DNA from: Thermaerobacillus caldiproteolyticus | Lineage (GTDB): Bacteria > Bacillota > Bacilli > Bacillales > Anoxybacillaceae | Assembly: GCF_013761245.1 (NCBI RefSeq) | Contig: NZ_JACDUT010000001.1 | Span: forward strand, 248,001 to 312,000 | Direction: 5' to 3' | Length of the DNA: 64,000 nt | Part shown: positions 32,864 to 42,171 of the stretch, in pieces | Layout of the letters: every line of letters starts with the position of its first letter | How positions within the stretch are numbered: the stretch's first letter is position 1 | The notes under the pieces: generated by a model | Databases searched by the model: none | Told to the model about the DNA's origin: nothing | The model's input: the letters and a program-made list of their open reading frames with translations, nothing else | Made by a program: the position numbers and the translations under genes

Positions 32864-33216
32864 TGTTGTAAATCACTCGCTACATCCTCAAGCGGTGCAT
32901 CTCCCCACAGACGCTCTAGGTTGTAATAGCTGCGCTCATCTTTATGAAAGACATGAGCGACTACGTCTCCTAAATCGACTAAAATCCACTTCGCCTCGTC
33001 AAATCCTTCCAAACGTTTGACAGGAATGTCGTTTTCTTCTGCTTTCTCTTTAATTTCCCGCGCAATAGCTTGTACTTGCTTTTCTGAATTCCCGTGACAA
33101 ATCATAAAATAATCCGCCACAAGCGAGATGCCTTTCATGTTCAGCGCAACGATATCCTCTGCCTTTTTTTCATCTGCAGCTCGAACAGCGACACGTAAAA
33201 TATCTCGTTCCGTCAT
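32860..33216 (-). CDS. rsfS: Ribosomal silencing factor RsfS
   Basis: 118-residue RsfS/Iojap protein that binds L14 and blocks subunit joining. Signature YFMICHGNSEKQVQAIA and WILVDLGDVVAHVF is intact. Four-base overlaps with both neighbours suggest tight coupling. Confidence 0.96.
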   Translation of the reverse strand: MTERDILRVAVRAADEKKAEDIVALNMKGISLVADYFMICHGNSEKQVQAIAREIKEKAEENDIPVKRLEGFDEAKWILVDLGDVVAHVFHKDERSYYNLERLWGDAPLEDVASDLQQ

Positions 33217-33791
33217 TCACGTGGTTCCCCCTTTATAGTCATGATCAGTGAATTGTACGTATGGATCGTATCCGGGTAAATCAATTGATTCTTTTTCAAC
33301 AAAAACTGAATCGTGTTTTGCAATGCTTTTATAAGCGCTTTATCTAAATCTTGTTGTGCCAATTCGCGCACTTCATCTACCCCCGGAAAAATGCGCCCCG
33401 GTTCGATATAATCAGCAACATACACAATTTTTTCAAGCAACGTCATATTCGCACGGCCAGACGTATGGTAGCGAATCGCATTTAAAATCTCTTCGTCTTG
33501 AATACCGGCTTCCGTTTTGACTAAGTAAGCTCCAACCGGAGCATGCCAAAGCTCTGTATTATAATAAAGTAAATCGTTTGGCATATTTTGCTCTAAAATG
33601 ATTCGTTTCATTTCCTCTTTCGGACGAAACTTCGCATAATCGTGAAAAATCGCGGCTAATTCCGCTTTTTTTACATCGGCACCATACCGTTTGGCTAGCT
33701 GTATCGCTGTTTCCATCACACCAAGCGTATGTTGGTAACGATGTTCTGTTAATTGTTGTTTTACAATAGCTAACGCTTCATGACGTTCCAT
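33213..33791 (-). CDS. yqeK: HD-domain phosphohydrolase YqeK (Ap4A hydrolase type)
   Basis: HD superfamily, with [18 protein letters not shown] and the metal residue in YHTSGR. In Gram-positive bacteria YqeK is reported as a symmetric diadenosine tetraphosphate hydrolase. 192 residues from ATG 33791 ([14 protein letters not shown]) inside the end of nadD. Confidence 0.94.
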   Translation of the reverse strand: MERHEALAIVKQQLTEHRYQHTLGVMETAIQLAKRYGADVKKAELAAIFHDYAKFRPKEEMKRIILEQNMPNDLLYYNTELWHAPVGAYLVKTEAGIQDEEILNAIRYHTSGRANMTLLEKIVYVADYIEPGRIFPGVDEVRELAQQDLDKALIKALQNTIQFLLKKNQLIYPDTIHTYNSLIMTIKGEPRE

Positions 33792-34350
33792 AGAGCTTCT
33801 TCTCCTCAATATACAATCTCACTTGTTCCGGTACTAAATAACGAATGCTTCTTCCATGTTTCATTCGCTCACGAATGAGCGATGATGAAACAGCAAATTC
33901 AGGGATTTCCACTTCAATAAGCGGATATGATGTTTTCAGTGAAAAGCCGGGGCGTTTCACTCCAACAAACGTGACTAATTCAACGAGTCGATCAATATAA
34001 TACCAATTCGGCAAATATTCCACCATATCTGCACCGATGATAAAATAAAACTCGTTATTGGGGTAAATGGCTTTTAATTGACGCATCGTGTCATACGTAT
34101 AAGAAGGTCCTTCCCGTTGCAACTCGATCGTTTCGATTTTAAACTGCGGATGATCAGCAATCGCCAGTTGAAGCATATGCAATCGGTCTTCGCTGCATGT
34201 CACTTGTTCATGCTGCTTATGAGGAGGGATATGGTTTGGCATAAACCAAATTTCCGATAAGTGCAAGGCGTGTAACACCTCATTTGCCATTAATAAATGA
34301 CCGTAATGCGGCGGATCAAACGTCCCCCCGAAAATTCCGATTTTCTTCAT
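33778..34350 (-). CDS. nadD: Nicotinate-nucleotide adenylyltransferase
   Basis: Makes deamido-NAD from NaMN and ATP. Nucleotidyltransferase signature [18 protein letters not shown] at the N terminus, with SSSLIRERM near residue 160. 190 residues. ATG 34350 follows GGGAGGGAACAA. Confidence 0.97.
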   Translation of the reverse strand: MKKIGIFGGTFDPPHYGHLLMANEVLHALHLSEIWFMPNHIPPHKQHEQVTCSEDRLHMLQLAIADHPQFKIETIELQREGPSYTYDTMRQLKAIYPNNEFYFIIGADMVEYLPNWYYIDRLVELVTFVGVKRPGFSLKTSYPLIEVEIPEFAVSSSLIRERMKHGRSIRYLVPEQVRLYIEEKKLYGTS

Positions 34351-34382
34351 TTGTTCCCTCCCCTTGTCAGCCAACTGTTCGT

Positions 34383-34676
34383 TTATTTCGGTAAGATGAT
34401 TTGTTTGTTCTCCTTTGATTCTTTATACAAGACGATCGTATTGCCGATCGTTTGGACGAGCTCCGCGCTAGCACCAGCAGCAAGCTGTTCAGCCACAACA
34501 TTTCGATCATCTTCGCAATTTTGCAGCACACTCACTTTAATGAGTTCACGCGCTTCTAACGCATCAACAATTTGCTTGATCATGTTCTCATTAACTCCGC
34601 CTTTTCCTACTTGAAAAATCGGCTTCAAGTGATGAGCTTTTGCTCGTAAAAAACGTTTTTGCTTACCTGTTAACAT
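34383..34676 (-). CDS. yqeI: RNA-binding protein YqeI (YhbY/CRM domain)
   Basis: 97-residue single CRM-domain protein: [18 protein letters not shown] and the loop [11 protein letters not shown]. YhbY-type proteins associate with the 50S ribosomal precursor. ATG 34676 follows a GGAG-type SD within the end of aroE. Confidence 0.95.
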   Translation of the reverse strand: MLTGKQKRFLRAKAHHLKPIFQVGKGGVNENMIKQIVDALEARELIKVSVLQNCEDDRNVVAEQLAAGASAELVQTIGNTIVLYKESKENKQIILPK

Positions 34677-35511
34677 TGTTTCCCTCCAAGTGTTGAATAA
34701 CAATTTGTTTCATCCGTTGAACATTTGGAAAAATCCCTGTCCATTTTTCAAAAGCTAACGCTCCTTGATATACAAACATTCCGACTCCATTTTGTACAAT
34801 CGCCTTTCTCGTGCGCGCTTCTTGAAGCCATTTCGTTTCTAATGGATTATAAATAATATCGCTCACGACCGTCCCTTCCTTCATATTCGCAAGCGAAATC
34901 GGCATCTCATCCACGTGCGGATACAGCCCGACTGATGTTGTGTTAATGAGTATATCATAATCTCCCAAGCGCTCCTCAGCTTCCTGCAACGAGTAAGCGG
35001 CGGAAGCAATCGCAACATCGGATTCAGCAATCAGTTCCTGGGCTTTAGAAACAGTACGATTGCAAATGTCAATCCGCTCTGCCCCGCAGTGAACAAGCGT
35101 AAAATAAATTCCTCTTGCTGCTCCACCTGCCCCAATGAGCAAAATACGTTTTCCTGCCACTTCTACTTTTACTTCTTCCTGCAATGCGCGCACAAAACCG
35201 GGACCGTCTGTATTATAACCGATTAGTCGGCCATTTTCATTCACAATCGTGTTGACCGCTCCGATACGTCGCGCCGTTTCATCTACCTCATCTAAGAACG
35301 GAATAACCGCAGTTTTATGTGGGATGGTAACGTTTATTCCCGAAATGCCGAGCGCCTTTATTCCTTTTACCGCTTCTTCTAACTGCTCTCTCTCGACATG
35401 GAATGCATGATAGTATGCCTCTATTCCTAGCTGGTGAAACGCATCGTTATGCATAAGCGGTGAGAGCGAATGTTGCACAGGGCACCCAATTAACGCGTAT
35501 AGCTTTCTCAT
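34663..35511 (-). CDS. aroE: Shikimate dehydrogenase
   Basis: NADPH-dependent reduction of 3-dehydroshikimate in aromatic amino-acid synthesis. HSLSPLMHN and NVTIPHKTAV bind shikimate (the catalytic Lys is in the latter); LIGAGGAARGI is the NADP motif and NTTSVGLYP completes the site. 282 residues. Same operon as yqeH and nadD. Confidence 0.97.
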   Translation of the reverse strand: MRKLYALIGCPVQHSLSPLMHNDAFHQLGIEAYYHAFHVEREQLEEAVKGIKALGISGINVTIPHKTAVIPFLDEVDETARRIGAVNTIVNENGRLIGYNTDGPGFVRALQEEVKVEVAGKRILLIGAGGAARGIYFTLVHCGAERIDICNRTVSKAQELIAESDVAIASAAYSLQEAEERLGDYDILINTTSVGLYPHVDEMPISLANMKEGTVVSDIIYNPLETKWLQEARTRKAIVQNGVGMFVYQGALAFEKWTGIFPNVQRMKQIVIQHLEGNNVNR

Positions 35512-35540
35512 TCTCCTCTTCCCCCAACACGTACTTTGCT

Positions 35541-36647
35541 TTAAATAAGCGATTTTCTCATGAATACACTAACTCCTTTTGGAACATACGCCTTCACTTG
35601 TGCTCCCGGCTCATTACAAGTCACCCATCCAAGTCCAGAAAAGACAATATCTGTTTTTGCTTCTTTAATCGTAAAAGAATGGGCAACTAGCGGCGGAAGC
35701 TCATCCATATAGTCTGCGCGCGGCGGCTGCAATAGCTCTCCCCGCTGTTTGGCATAAAGTTCATCGGCCTTTTCTAGCTTTGTTCGATGAATCAATAACT
35801 CGTTGGAAAAATAACAAACGAGCGAGCGGCGTCCTCCTTTTATATAGTCTAACCGCGCAAGTCCACCGAAAAATAATGTTTGTTGTTCATTAAGCTGATA
35901 TACTTTCGGATGAATTTCTCGCTTTGGAGTAATCACTTTTAAATCTTTTTTATCCACAAAATGCGCCATTTGATGGTGATTAATAATCCCTGGTGTATCA
36001 TAAATGGCCGCACCATCGTCTAACGGAATTTCGATAACATCAAGCGTCGTTCCTGGAAAATACGACGTTGTAATCACGTTTCCTTCACCAGTCACTTCTT
36101 GAATGATCCGGTTAATAAACGTCGATTTTCCGACGTTCGTGCAGCCGACCACATACACATCTTTGCCCGAGCGGTAGTGGTCAATCATCTCCATCACTTG
36201 ACGCATCCCAATTCCTTTGACTGCACTAATTAAACAAACATCAACCGGTTTTAATCCCAAATCCTTCGCGGATTTTCTCATCCAATTAATCAATTTCGGA
36301 TATTTCACTGATTTAGGAAGCAAGTCAACTTTGTTGCCAACAAGCAAAATCGGATTGTTGCCAGCAAAACGATGCAATCCCGGCAGCCAGCTTCCGTTGA
36401 AATCAAAAATATCTACGATTTTGACAATAAGAGCATCTGTTTGACCGATTCCATGTAAAATTTTTAAAAAATCGTCATCGGTTAAAGAGACATCTTGAAT
36501 CTCATTATAATGTTTTAAACGAAAACAACGTTGACAAATGACTTCCTCTTTTTCCAAAGCAGCTGGAGGAGCATATCCCACTTTTGTTTCGTCTTCTGTT
36601 TGAATTTGTACTCCACAACCAATACAGCGAATTACTTCTTGTTCCAC
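35541..36647 (-). CDS. yqeH: Ribosome biogenesis GTPase YqeH (circularly permuted)
   Basis: GTPase needed for 30S assembly. An N-terminal treble-clef zinc finger (CIGCG...CQRC) is followed by G motifs in permuted order: G4 NKVD (about 105), G5 SAVKG, then G1 GCTNVGKST (about 170) and G3 DTPG. 368 residues. The GTG at 36647 has GGGAGGA 6 bases before it; this gives MEQEVIRCIGCG and just follows the yqeG stop. Confidence 0.95.
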   Translation of the reverse strand: MEQEVIRCIGCGVQIQTEDETKVGYAPPAALEKEEVICQRCFRLKHYNEIQDVSLTDDDFLKILHGIGQTDALIVKIVDIFDFNGSWLPGLHRFAGNNPILLVGNKVDLLPKSVKYPKLINWMRKSAKDLGLKPVDVCLISAVKGIGMRQVMEMIDHYRSGKDVYVVGCTNVGKSTFINRIIQEVTGEGNVITTSYFPGTTLDVIEIPLDDGAAIYDTPGIINHHQMAHFVDKKDLKVITPKREIHPKVYQLNEQQTLFFGGLARLDYIKGGRRSLVCYFSNELLIHRTKLEKADELYAKQRGELLQPPRADYMDELPPLVAHSFTIKEAKTDIVFSGLGWVTCNEPGAQVKAYVPKGVSVFMRKSLI

Positions 36648-36649
36648 CA

Positions 36650-37165
36650 TCATTCCTCCCAGTAAATCATGCCTTTTCGTCGCATTATATTTAAAATTTT
36701 CCGTTCCACTTTTCGGTTCAACCGCGTCCATAGCCCGTCAGTTTGGGCAACTGGCACTACTAAAATCGTATGCAAACCAAGACGGTTTCCTCCAAGCACA
36801 TCAGTTAACAGTTGATCTCCAATGACAACAACTTCCTCTTTTCGCAAATCCATCATATATAATGCCTTTTGAAACCCGCGAGTGAGCGGTTTTCTTGCTT
36901 CAAATATAAACGGGATACCGAGCGGTTCAGCAAATGATTGGACGCGGTTTTTGTTATTATTTGATACGATAATCACCTTAATGCCCGCATTTTTCATACT
37001 TTGAAACCATTGCGTAAGCTCCGGTGTAGCCGACGGACGATCCCATTCAACAAGCGTATTATCCAAATCGGTAATAATCCCTTTAACTCCTTTTTCTTTT
37101 AGCATTTCTGGAGTAATATCAAAAACGCTCTTCGCATATTGACTAGGTAAAAAATAGTTGAGCAC
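36650..37165 (-). CDS. yqeG: HAD-family phosphatase YqeG (subfamily IIIA)
   Basis: 171-residue HAD hydrolase. DxD motif ITDLDNTLV (about 35-43), VSNN (motif II), KPLTRGFQKAL (motif III lysine) and VVIGDQLLTDVLGG (motif IV). First gene of the yqeG-yqeM operon. GTG start behind AAGGTGAAGAGGGC. Substrate unknown. Confidence 0.94.
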   Translation of the reverse strand: MLNYFLPSQYAKSVFDITPEMLKEKGVKGIITDLDNTLVEWDRPSATPELTQWFQSMKNAGIKVIIVSNNNKNRVQSFAEPLGIPFIFEARKPLTRGFQKALYMMDLRKEEVVVIGDQLLTDVLGGNRLGLHTILVVPVAQTDGLWTRLNRKVERKILNIMRRKGMIYWEE

Positions 37166-37300
37166 GCCCTCTTCACCTTTCTTTTTTCACATTCAGCCTT
37201 TAACCATCATACATAATTTTTTATATCGTTTCAAAACAAAGTTTTACAAATATATACAAGACTAAAAAATTTTTCGACAAACTTCTTCTTTTTCACAAAC

Positions 37301-37400
37301 TGTGGATAAGTTTACCCACATTATTCACACATACTATATCTACTTTCCTGTGTTTTATAAACACATTTTCCACATGTTATCCACTAAGCACTGTGGATAA
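37301..37400. promoter_or_regulatory. DnaA-box cluster upstream of sda
   Basis: Two perfect DnaA boxes TGTGGATAA (37301-37309, 37392-37400) and near-matches TTACCCACA (37312), TTATTCACA (37321), TTTTCCACA (37366) and TTATCCACT (37377). In B. subtilis DnaA binds upstream of sda and activates it, coupling replication to sporulation. Confidence 0.9.
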
Positions 37401-37408
37401 CAGAACGA

Positions 37409-37437
37409 TTGTTCTACATGTTTAAACGTGTTACATT
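37409..37437 (+). promoter_or_regulatory. Putative sigma-A promoter of sda
   Basis: TTGTTC, 17 bases, TACATT. The -35 starts 9 bases after the last DnaA box, a good place for activation by DnaA. Confidence 0.55.
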
Positions 37438-37504
37438 AAAGGTAACTTACCATTATATGTATTGATTTCAAATTCTATTCCATCGTTAAAGGAGGTTTCT
37501 CGGC

Positions 37505-37645
37505 ATGAAAAATTTATCGGATGAGTTGCTAATTGAATCGTACTATAAAGCAAAAGAGCTCAAGTTAAGCCCTGAATTTATCGAATTGATTAAAAGAGAA
37601 ATTCTCCGACGTTCATTAGGACATAGAATCAGACTTTCCTCATAA
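37505..37645 (+). CDS. sda: Sporulation checkpoint inhibitor Sda
   Basis: 46 residues, [20 protein letters not shown]..., the helical-hairpin Sda that inhibits histidine kinase KinA when replication is disturbed. SD AAAGGAGG lies 9 bases before the ATG. Not in reach of usual ORF length limits, but sequence and DnaA-box context are clear. Confidence 0.95.
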   Translation: MKNLSDELLIESYYKAKELKLSPEFIELIKREILRRSLGHRIRLSS

Positions 37646-37655
37646 GATACAAATT

Positions 37656-37678
37656 CGAGCCACAGGGCTCTTTTTTTA
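37656..37678 (+). terminator. Terminator after sda
   Basis: GAGCC-ACAG-GGCTC stem followed by seven T. Confidence 0.85.
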
Positions 37679-37679
37679 T

Positions 37680-38459
37680 TTATTTTAAATAGCCGATTCG
37701 TTCCCCAACCTTAATAGCCATCGGAGCCGTGATTCTTGAATCAAGCTCCATACTATCTTTTTCAAATAACAATACGACTGTAGAACCAAACGAAAAATAC
37801 GCCATTTCTTCTCCTTTAACAAGGTGGTCATTCGGATGGGTTAATTCGATGCTGTTAACAAACATCGCTCCAATTTTCACGATGGCTATATTCCTTCCTC
37901 TGGCATTCACTTCCGTAATCATTCGATAATTTTTAGATAATGGCTTTTTTCCATACTTTAACCCAAGCTGATTGACAGGATAGGATTTATGACCAAGCGA
38001 CCACTGCCGCGTAACGACTCCAGATATTGGGCTATGAATTCGGTGATAATGACTTGGGCTTAAATACAAAATAATAAACAATCCATTTAAATATTTTTCA
38101 GCAGCGCTGTCGCTTCCAAGCATTTCTTGAATGGAGTACGTTTTTCCTTTCACGATGATTTCTTTGTTTTCGCTAACTGTACCGATATCTTCAATGACTG
38201 CATCAACAGGGCTAATAATGCTGTTGGCTGTTTGATCAATTGGCCTTGCCCCAGCCTTTAGTTTGCGAATAAATAATTGCTGCAGTGTTTCATAATGGTG
38301 TAAACTTTTTTCCATCTCTTCTTGGTTAATTTGATAAATTTTAGCATAAGATGGAATGAGAATGGCACTTAACCGCGATTTCGTAAAAAAGGCGATCATT
38401 TTTGAAGAAAATGAGTGATTCGTTAATTCAATCATAAAGCGATACAACCATTTTAACAA
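37680..38459 (-). CDS. psd: Phosphatidylserine decarboxylase
   Basis: Pyruvoyl enzyme making phosphatidylethanolamine. The self-cleavage site is FSFGSTVVLLFE (Gly-Ser, about residue 226), with SPVDAVIE and HYHRIHSPISG as other family blocks. 259 residues from a TTG at 38459 that follows GGAGGG by 7 bases; this aligns with B. subtilis Psd. A longer ORF upstream to 38507 lacks an SD. Divergent from pssA, the preceding enzyme of the pathway. Confidence 0.93.
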   Translation of the reverse strand: MLKWLYRFMIELTNHSFSSKMIAFFTKSRLSAILIPSYAKIYQINQEEMEKSLHHYETLQQLFIRKLKAGARPIDQTANSIISPVDAVIEDIGTVSENKEIIVKGKTYSIQEMLGSDSAAEKYLNGLFIILYLSPSHYHRIHSPISGVVTRQWSLGHKSYPVNQLGLKYGKKPLSKNYRMITEVNARGRNIAIVKIGAMFVNSIELTHPNDHLVKGEEMAYFSFGSTVVLLFEKDSMELDSRITAPMAIKVGERIGYLK

Positions 38460-38579
38460 ACAAGTTCCCTCCAATTTATGTCTCAAGTCATCTTTACTAC
38501 TTTTCATATTATAAATAAAATGATTATAATTGAAGTAGATTTTTTTGTCGCGTTTAGTGCGAAAAAGGAGTGAGGAGAA

Positions 38580-39119
38580 ATGTTTTTATCAGACTATCTC
38601 GATCATACACTGAAAAAGTTAAAGGCACATACAGCAAACGTATTGACATTAGCCAACCTTTGCCTAGGCGGTTTTTCTGTTTTATTTACGATGAAAGGGC
38701 AGTTCAATGTCAGTTTACTACTCATCTTTTTAGCTGCCTTAGCCGATCGATTTGATGGAACAGTCGCAAGAAAATTAAATATTGAATCAGAACTCGGCAA
38801 ACAATTGGACTCAATGAGTGATATTATATCATTTGGTGTGGCTCCAGCACTATTGATATATCAAAGTTTGTTGCACGAATTTGGCGCTCCCGGTTCATTT
38901 TTCACCATTTTATATATTGGATGCGGTGCGTTTCGTTTGGCACGATTTAACATCAGTGAAAACAATGGATATTTTTCGGGACTCCCAATTACAGCTGCCG
39001 GAGTACTGCTTACATTAAGTTATTTAACCATTCATTATTTTCCTCCACAATTTTTTATTTTCTTCATCATGATTTTATCGTTTTTAATGGTGGGAACCTT
39101 TAAATTGAAAAAAGTATAA
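38580..39119 (+). CDS. pssA: CDP-diacylglycerol-serine O-phosphatidyltransferase
   Basis: Membrane CDP-alcohol phosphotransferase with the complete DG-x2-AR-x8-G-x3-D-x3-D motif (DGTVARKLN...GKQLDSMSD, about residues 60-82) and about five membrane helices. 179 residues. Makes phosphatidylserine, the Psd substrate. SD GGAGTGAGGAG before ATG. Confidence 0.95.
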   Translation: MFLSDYLDHTLKKLKAHTANVLTLANLCLGGFSVLFTMKGQFNVSLLLIFLAALADRFDGTVARKLNIESELGKQLDSMSDIISFGVAPALLIYQSLLHEFGAPGSFFTILYIGCGAFRLARFNISENNGYFSGLPITAAGVLLTLSYLTIHYFPPQFFIFFIMILSFLMVGTFKLKKV

Positions 39120-39127
39120 AGGGAAAC

Positions 39128-39178
39128 AGGCTGTCCTTTCAAGGCAAAAGGCGATGAAAGGAACAGCCTTTTATTTTT
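39128..39178 (+). terminator. Terminator after pssA
   Basis: AGGCTGT-CCTTTC and GAAAGG-ACAGCCT arms with one bulged base, followed by TTTATTTTT. Confidence 0.85.
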
Positions 39179-39314
39179 GACTCATACCAAATTCCCTTTT
39201 CAATTCCTTGGATTAATTATATGATAAATCTGGATTGATTATAAGAATATAGTAGAAATCAAACACAGCCACAACACCTAACAGCTAATTTTTACAAGTA
39301 ACGGAGGGATTACA

Positions 39315-40106
39315 TTGGACAAAACATCTATTATTGGAATTATACTTGGCATTATTGCTGTAGGGGTGGGAATGTATTTTAAAGGAGTCAGCCCAAGCGT
39401 ATTAATTAACCCTGCGGCGATTTTGATTATTCTTGTTGGAACCGCAGCGGCAGTCACGATTGCCTTTCCAACACGCGACATAAAAAAAGTACCTAAACTA
39501 TTTGGTGTCATCTTTAAAGAGCAAAACATTCCTACGATTGAAGAATTAATTCCAATGTTTGTAGAATGGGCGAATATTGCACGCCGCGAAGGATTATTGG
39601 CATTAGAGGCAAAAGTATCGGAAATCGAAGATCCGTTTTTACGCAATGGATTAAACTTGGCGATCGACGGACAAACCCAGGATTTTATCCGCGATGTGAT
39701 GACCGAAGAGATTGCAGCAATGGAAGAACGCCATCAAGCCAATGCAGCGATTTTTACTCAAGCAGGTACATACGCTCCGACTCTCGGGGTACTTGGAGCG
39801 GTTGTTGGTTTAATTGCCGCGTTAGGAAATATGGACAATGTAAGTGAGCTTGGTCATGCGATCAGTGCCGCATTCGTCGCGACATTAATGGGTATTTTTA
39901 CCGGTTATGTATTGTGGCACCCATTTGCCAATAAGCTCAAACGAAAATCAAAAGAGGAAGTAAAAATACGTCAAGTAATGATTGAGGGAGTGCTTTCGAT
40001 TTTAGAGGGACAAGCTCCTCGCGCTATCGAGCAAAAGTTAGCTTCGTATCTCCCGGAAAGCGAACGAAAACGAATCATGGAACAGGGAGAGAAACAAGAT
40101 GAGTAA
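39315..40106 (+). CDS. motA: Flagellar motor stator protein MotA
   Basis: Four-helix stator subunit, 263 residues. MotA family sequence with cytoplasmic loop (PTIEELIPMFVEWANIARREG, EERHQANAAIF) and the proline-bearing third helix TLGVLGAVVGLIAAL. TTG start at 39315 preceded by ACGGAGGG. Overlaps motB by 8 bases. Confidence 0.95.
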   Translation: MDKTSIIGIILGIIAVGVGMYFKGVSPSVLINPAAILIILVGTAAAVTIAFPTRDIKKVPKLFGVIFKEQNIPTIEELIPMFVEWANIARREGLLALEAKVSEIEDPFLRNGLNLAIDGQTQDFIRDVMTEEIAAMEERHQANAAIFTQAGTYAPTLGVLGAVVGLIAALGNMDNVSELGHAISAAFVATLMGIFTGYVLWHPFANKLKRKSKEEVKIRQVMIEGVLSILEGQAPRAIEQKLASYLPESERKRIMEQGEKQDE

Positions 40107-40854
40107 AAAAAAGAAGCATCATCATGAAGATCATATTGATGAAACATGGCTCATTCCGTATGCGGATTTATTGACGCTTTTGTTGGCGCTGTTTATCGTC
40201 CTATTTGCCAGTAGTCAGCTTGATCAGAAAAAATTCGAAGAGATTGCCCGTTCGTTTAATAGTGCCATATCGGGGGGAATCGGTGTTTTTGATTTTCCAA
40301 GCCCGATTGAAGAAGAGCAGCCTCAGTCGCCATCGATAAACAAGAAAAAACAGCAACAAAACGAACAACAGCGGCAAGAACAAAAAGAACTGCAAGAAAT
40401 TCAGGCAAAAATTAATCAATATATTGAAAAGCAACATTTAACCGGCGAATTAAAAACGACGTTGACAGAGGAAGGGTTACTGATTACCATCCTAAATGAC
40501 ATCTTATTTGATTCAGGAAGTGCAGATGTGCGGCCACAGGATCAAAAGTTGGCTAAAGAAATTTCTCGCCTTCTTGTCATGAATCCACCACGCAATATTA
40601 TTGTCAGTGGACATACGGACAATGTGCCAATTCGCAATTCCAAATTTTCTTCAAACTGGGAATTGAGCGTCATGCGTGCTGTCAATTTTATGAAGCTTTT
40701 ATTAGAAAACAAACAGCTAGACCCACGCTGGTTTAGCGCAAAAGGATACGGTGAATTTAAGCCTGTAGCTTCCAACGACACAGCAGAAGGACGGATGAAG
40801 AATCGCCGTGTCGAAATTTTGATTTTACCAAACAACCAAAGCAAAAATGAGTAA
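40099..40854 (+). CDS. motB: Flagellar motor stator protein MotB
   Basis: Single N-terminal helix with the ion-binding aspartate in PYADLLTLLLALFIVLFASS (about 22-41), a Gln/Lys-rich linker (75-100), and an OmpA-like peptidoglycan-binding domain (SGHTDNVPI, NWELSVMRA, RMKNRRVEILI). The valine in FIVLFA resembles proton-type MotB rather than sodium-type MotS (inference). 251 residues. No other flagellar gene is nearby. Confidence 0.95.
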   Translation: MSKKKKHHHEDHIDETWLIPYADLLTLLLALFIVLFASSQLDQKKFEEIARSFNSAISGGIGVFDFPSPIEEEQPQSPSINKKKQQQNEQQRQEQKELQEIQAKINQYIEKQHLTGELKTTLTEEGLLITILNDILFDSGSADVRPQDQKLAKEISRLLVMNPPRNIIVSGHTDNVPIRNSKFSSNWELSVMRAVNFMKLLLENKQLDPRWFSAKGYGEFKPVASNDTAEGRMKNRRVEILILPNNQSKNE

Positions 40855-40886
40855 AGAGCTGACGGAGTTTCCGTCAGCTCTTTTTA
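40853..40886 (+). terminator. Terminator after motB
   Basis: AAAGAGCTGACGG/CCGTCAGCTCTTT stem, 5-base loop, T run. Begins at the motB stop. Confidence 0.92.
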
Positions 40887-41031
40887 ATTAACAAATTATA
40901 TAGCAACTGCGCAATACTTCATAAAAGCATGAATGGAACAAGAAAGACTTTATGTAGCTCAGTAGCTAGCCTGCTCTAAGCGTTTCTTTGGTGAAACCTT
41001 GCAGGAAAGTGACTTACCTCTCCTTTGTTTA
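40887..41031. other. Intergenic segment with a possible repeat fragment
   Basis: No gene seen. GAAAC-N3-GCAGGAAAGTG followed by an ACC-rich stretch at 40997-41025 resembles the reverse complement of 60627-60655. Too short to assign with confidence. Confidence 0.3.
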
Positions 41032-42060
41032 TCACAACTTAAATGAAAATTTAATCACTCCTGCTTTGATCATCGCTTCCATAATAATAACAAGTGCTGG
41101 ACCAAGGAAAAGACCGATAAATCCTAGTAGCTGAAAGCCCAAATACACACTGACTAACGCGGCTAAAGGTGTAATGCCTAAATTTGATGAGAAAATTTTT
41201 GGCTCAATAATCCGCCGGATAACTGTAATCACGACAAATAAAATAATGAGCCCAATCCCGAGCGTTTCGTTACCGTTTGCGATACTAATGATTCCCCACG
41301 GAACAAGAACGGAACCAGTTCCCAAAATCGGTAAAATATCAACAATAACAATGAGAAGTGACAAAATGACAGCGTAGTCTACTTTTAAAAGCAAAAGTCC
41401 GCCTAGTGCGAGTAAAAACGTAATGACACTTAATAAAAATTGCGCTTTGATGAAACCAATTCCCGCTTTACTTAACTGTGTGACAATAAACGTTACTCTC
41501 TCTTCCGTACGAGGCGATAAATGCTTTTTGACTCCCGCTTTTAACCTTGGCAAATCTAAACTAATTAAAAACAACGCGACTAAATAAACTAAAAAGTGTA
41601 TGACAAACTCTGGAACCATCGTAATGTAGTGAATAATCGATTGAGTCAAGTTTGTCGCAAATTCAAGAAGTAAATTTTTAATTGTTTCTACGCTATTTTC
41701 TAATGATGAGATAATTTCTTTTGGAATCGAACTGGAATACGATTCCCATGTTTGGATAAAGCGATTGACTACTTCGGTTGTTTCCGCTAAAAAAGATGGC
41801 AATTTTTGCGAAAACGTCATAAATTGTTGAACAAGAATGACTACCATAAAGTAAGAAACAAATCCAAACATGATAAGAAATAGGGAGAAAACAGCCGTCA
41901 CTGCATGAATTCGCTTTAAATGATAGTTTCGCTGCAACTTTTGCACAGCAGGCTCTAATAAAAGCGCAGTAATTAGCGCAAAAATAAGCGGTAAGCTATA
42001 TGGAACTAAAAATAAACCAATAGCAATAATAACAGCAAGTATGAAAAATTTTTTCACCAT
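41032..42060 (-). CDS. AI-2E family transporter (YtvI/YubA-like)
   Basis: 342-residue membrane protein of the AI-2E/PerM family, with about seven membrane segments and the conserved C-terminal block (PILGTGSVLVPWGI, RRIIEPKIFSSNLGITPLAALVSVYLG). B. subtilis has several paralogues; YubA lies next to uppP as here, while YtvI is a sporulation member. Substrate unknown. Confidence 0.85.
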   Translation of the reverse strand: MVKKFFILAVIIAIGLFLVPYSLPLIFALITALLLEPAVQKLQRNYHLKRIHAVTAVFSLFLIMFGFVSYFMVVILVQQFMTFSQKLPSFLAETTEVVNRFIQTWESYSSSIPKEIISSLENSVETIKNLLLEFATNLTQSIIHYITMVPEFVIHFLVYLVALFLISLDLPRLKAGVKKHLSPRTEERVTFIVTQLSKAGIGFIKAQFLLSVITFLLALGGLLLLKVDYAVILSLLIVIVDILPILGTGSVLVPWGIISIANGNETLGIGLIILFVVITVIRRIIEPKIFSSNLGITPLAALVSVYLGFQLLGFIGLFLGPALVIIMEAMIKAGVIKFSFKL

Positions 42061-42136
42061 TGTCCCTCATTCAACTCATTTCTGCATCATCATCGATCTC
42101 TATTAATAAATATAACGAATGAAAAAAAGACAATCA

Positions 42137-42171
42137 ATAAAAAACACGACCTTTTCTAATAGGCCGTGTTT
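42137..42171 (-). terminator. Terminator after uppP
   Basis: AACACGGCC/GGTCGTGTT stem with one G-T pair and TTTTT on the minus strand. Confidence 0.85.
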
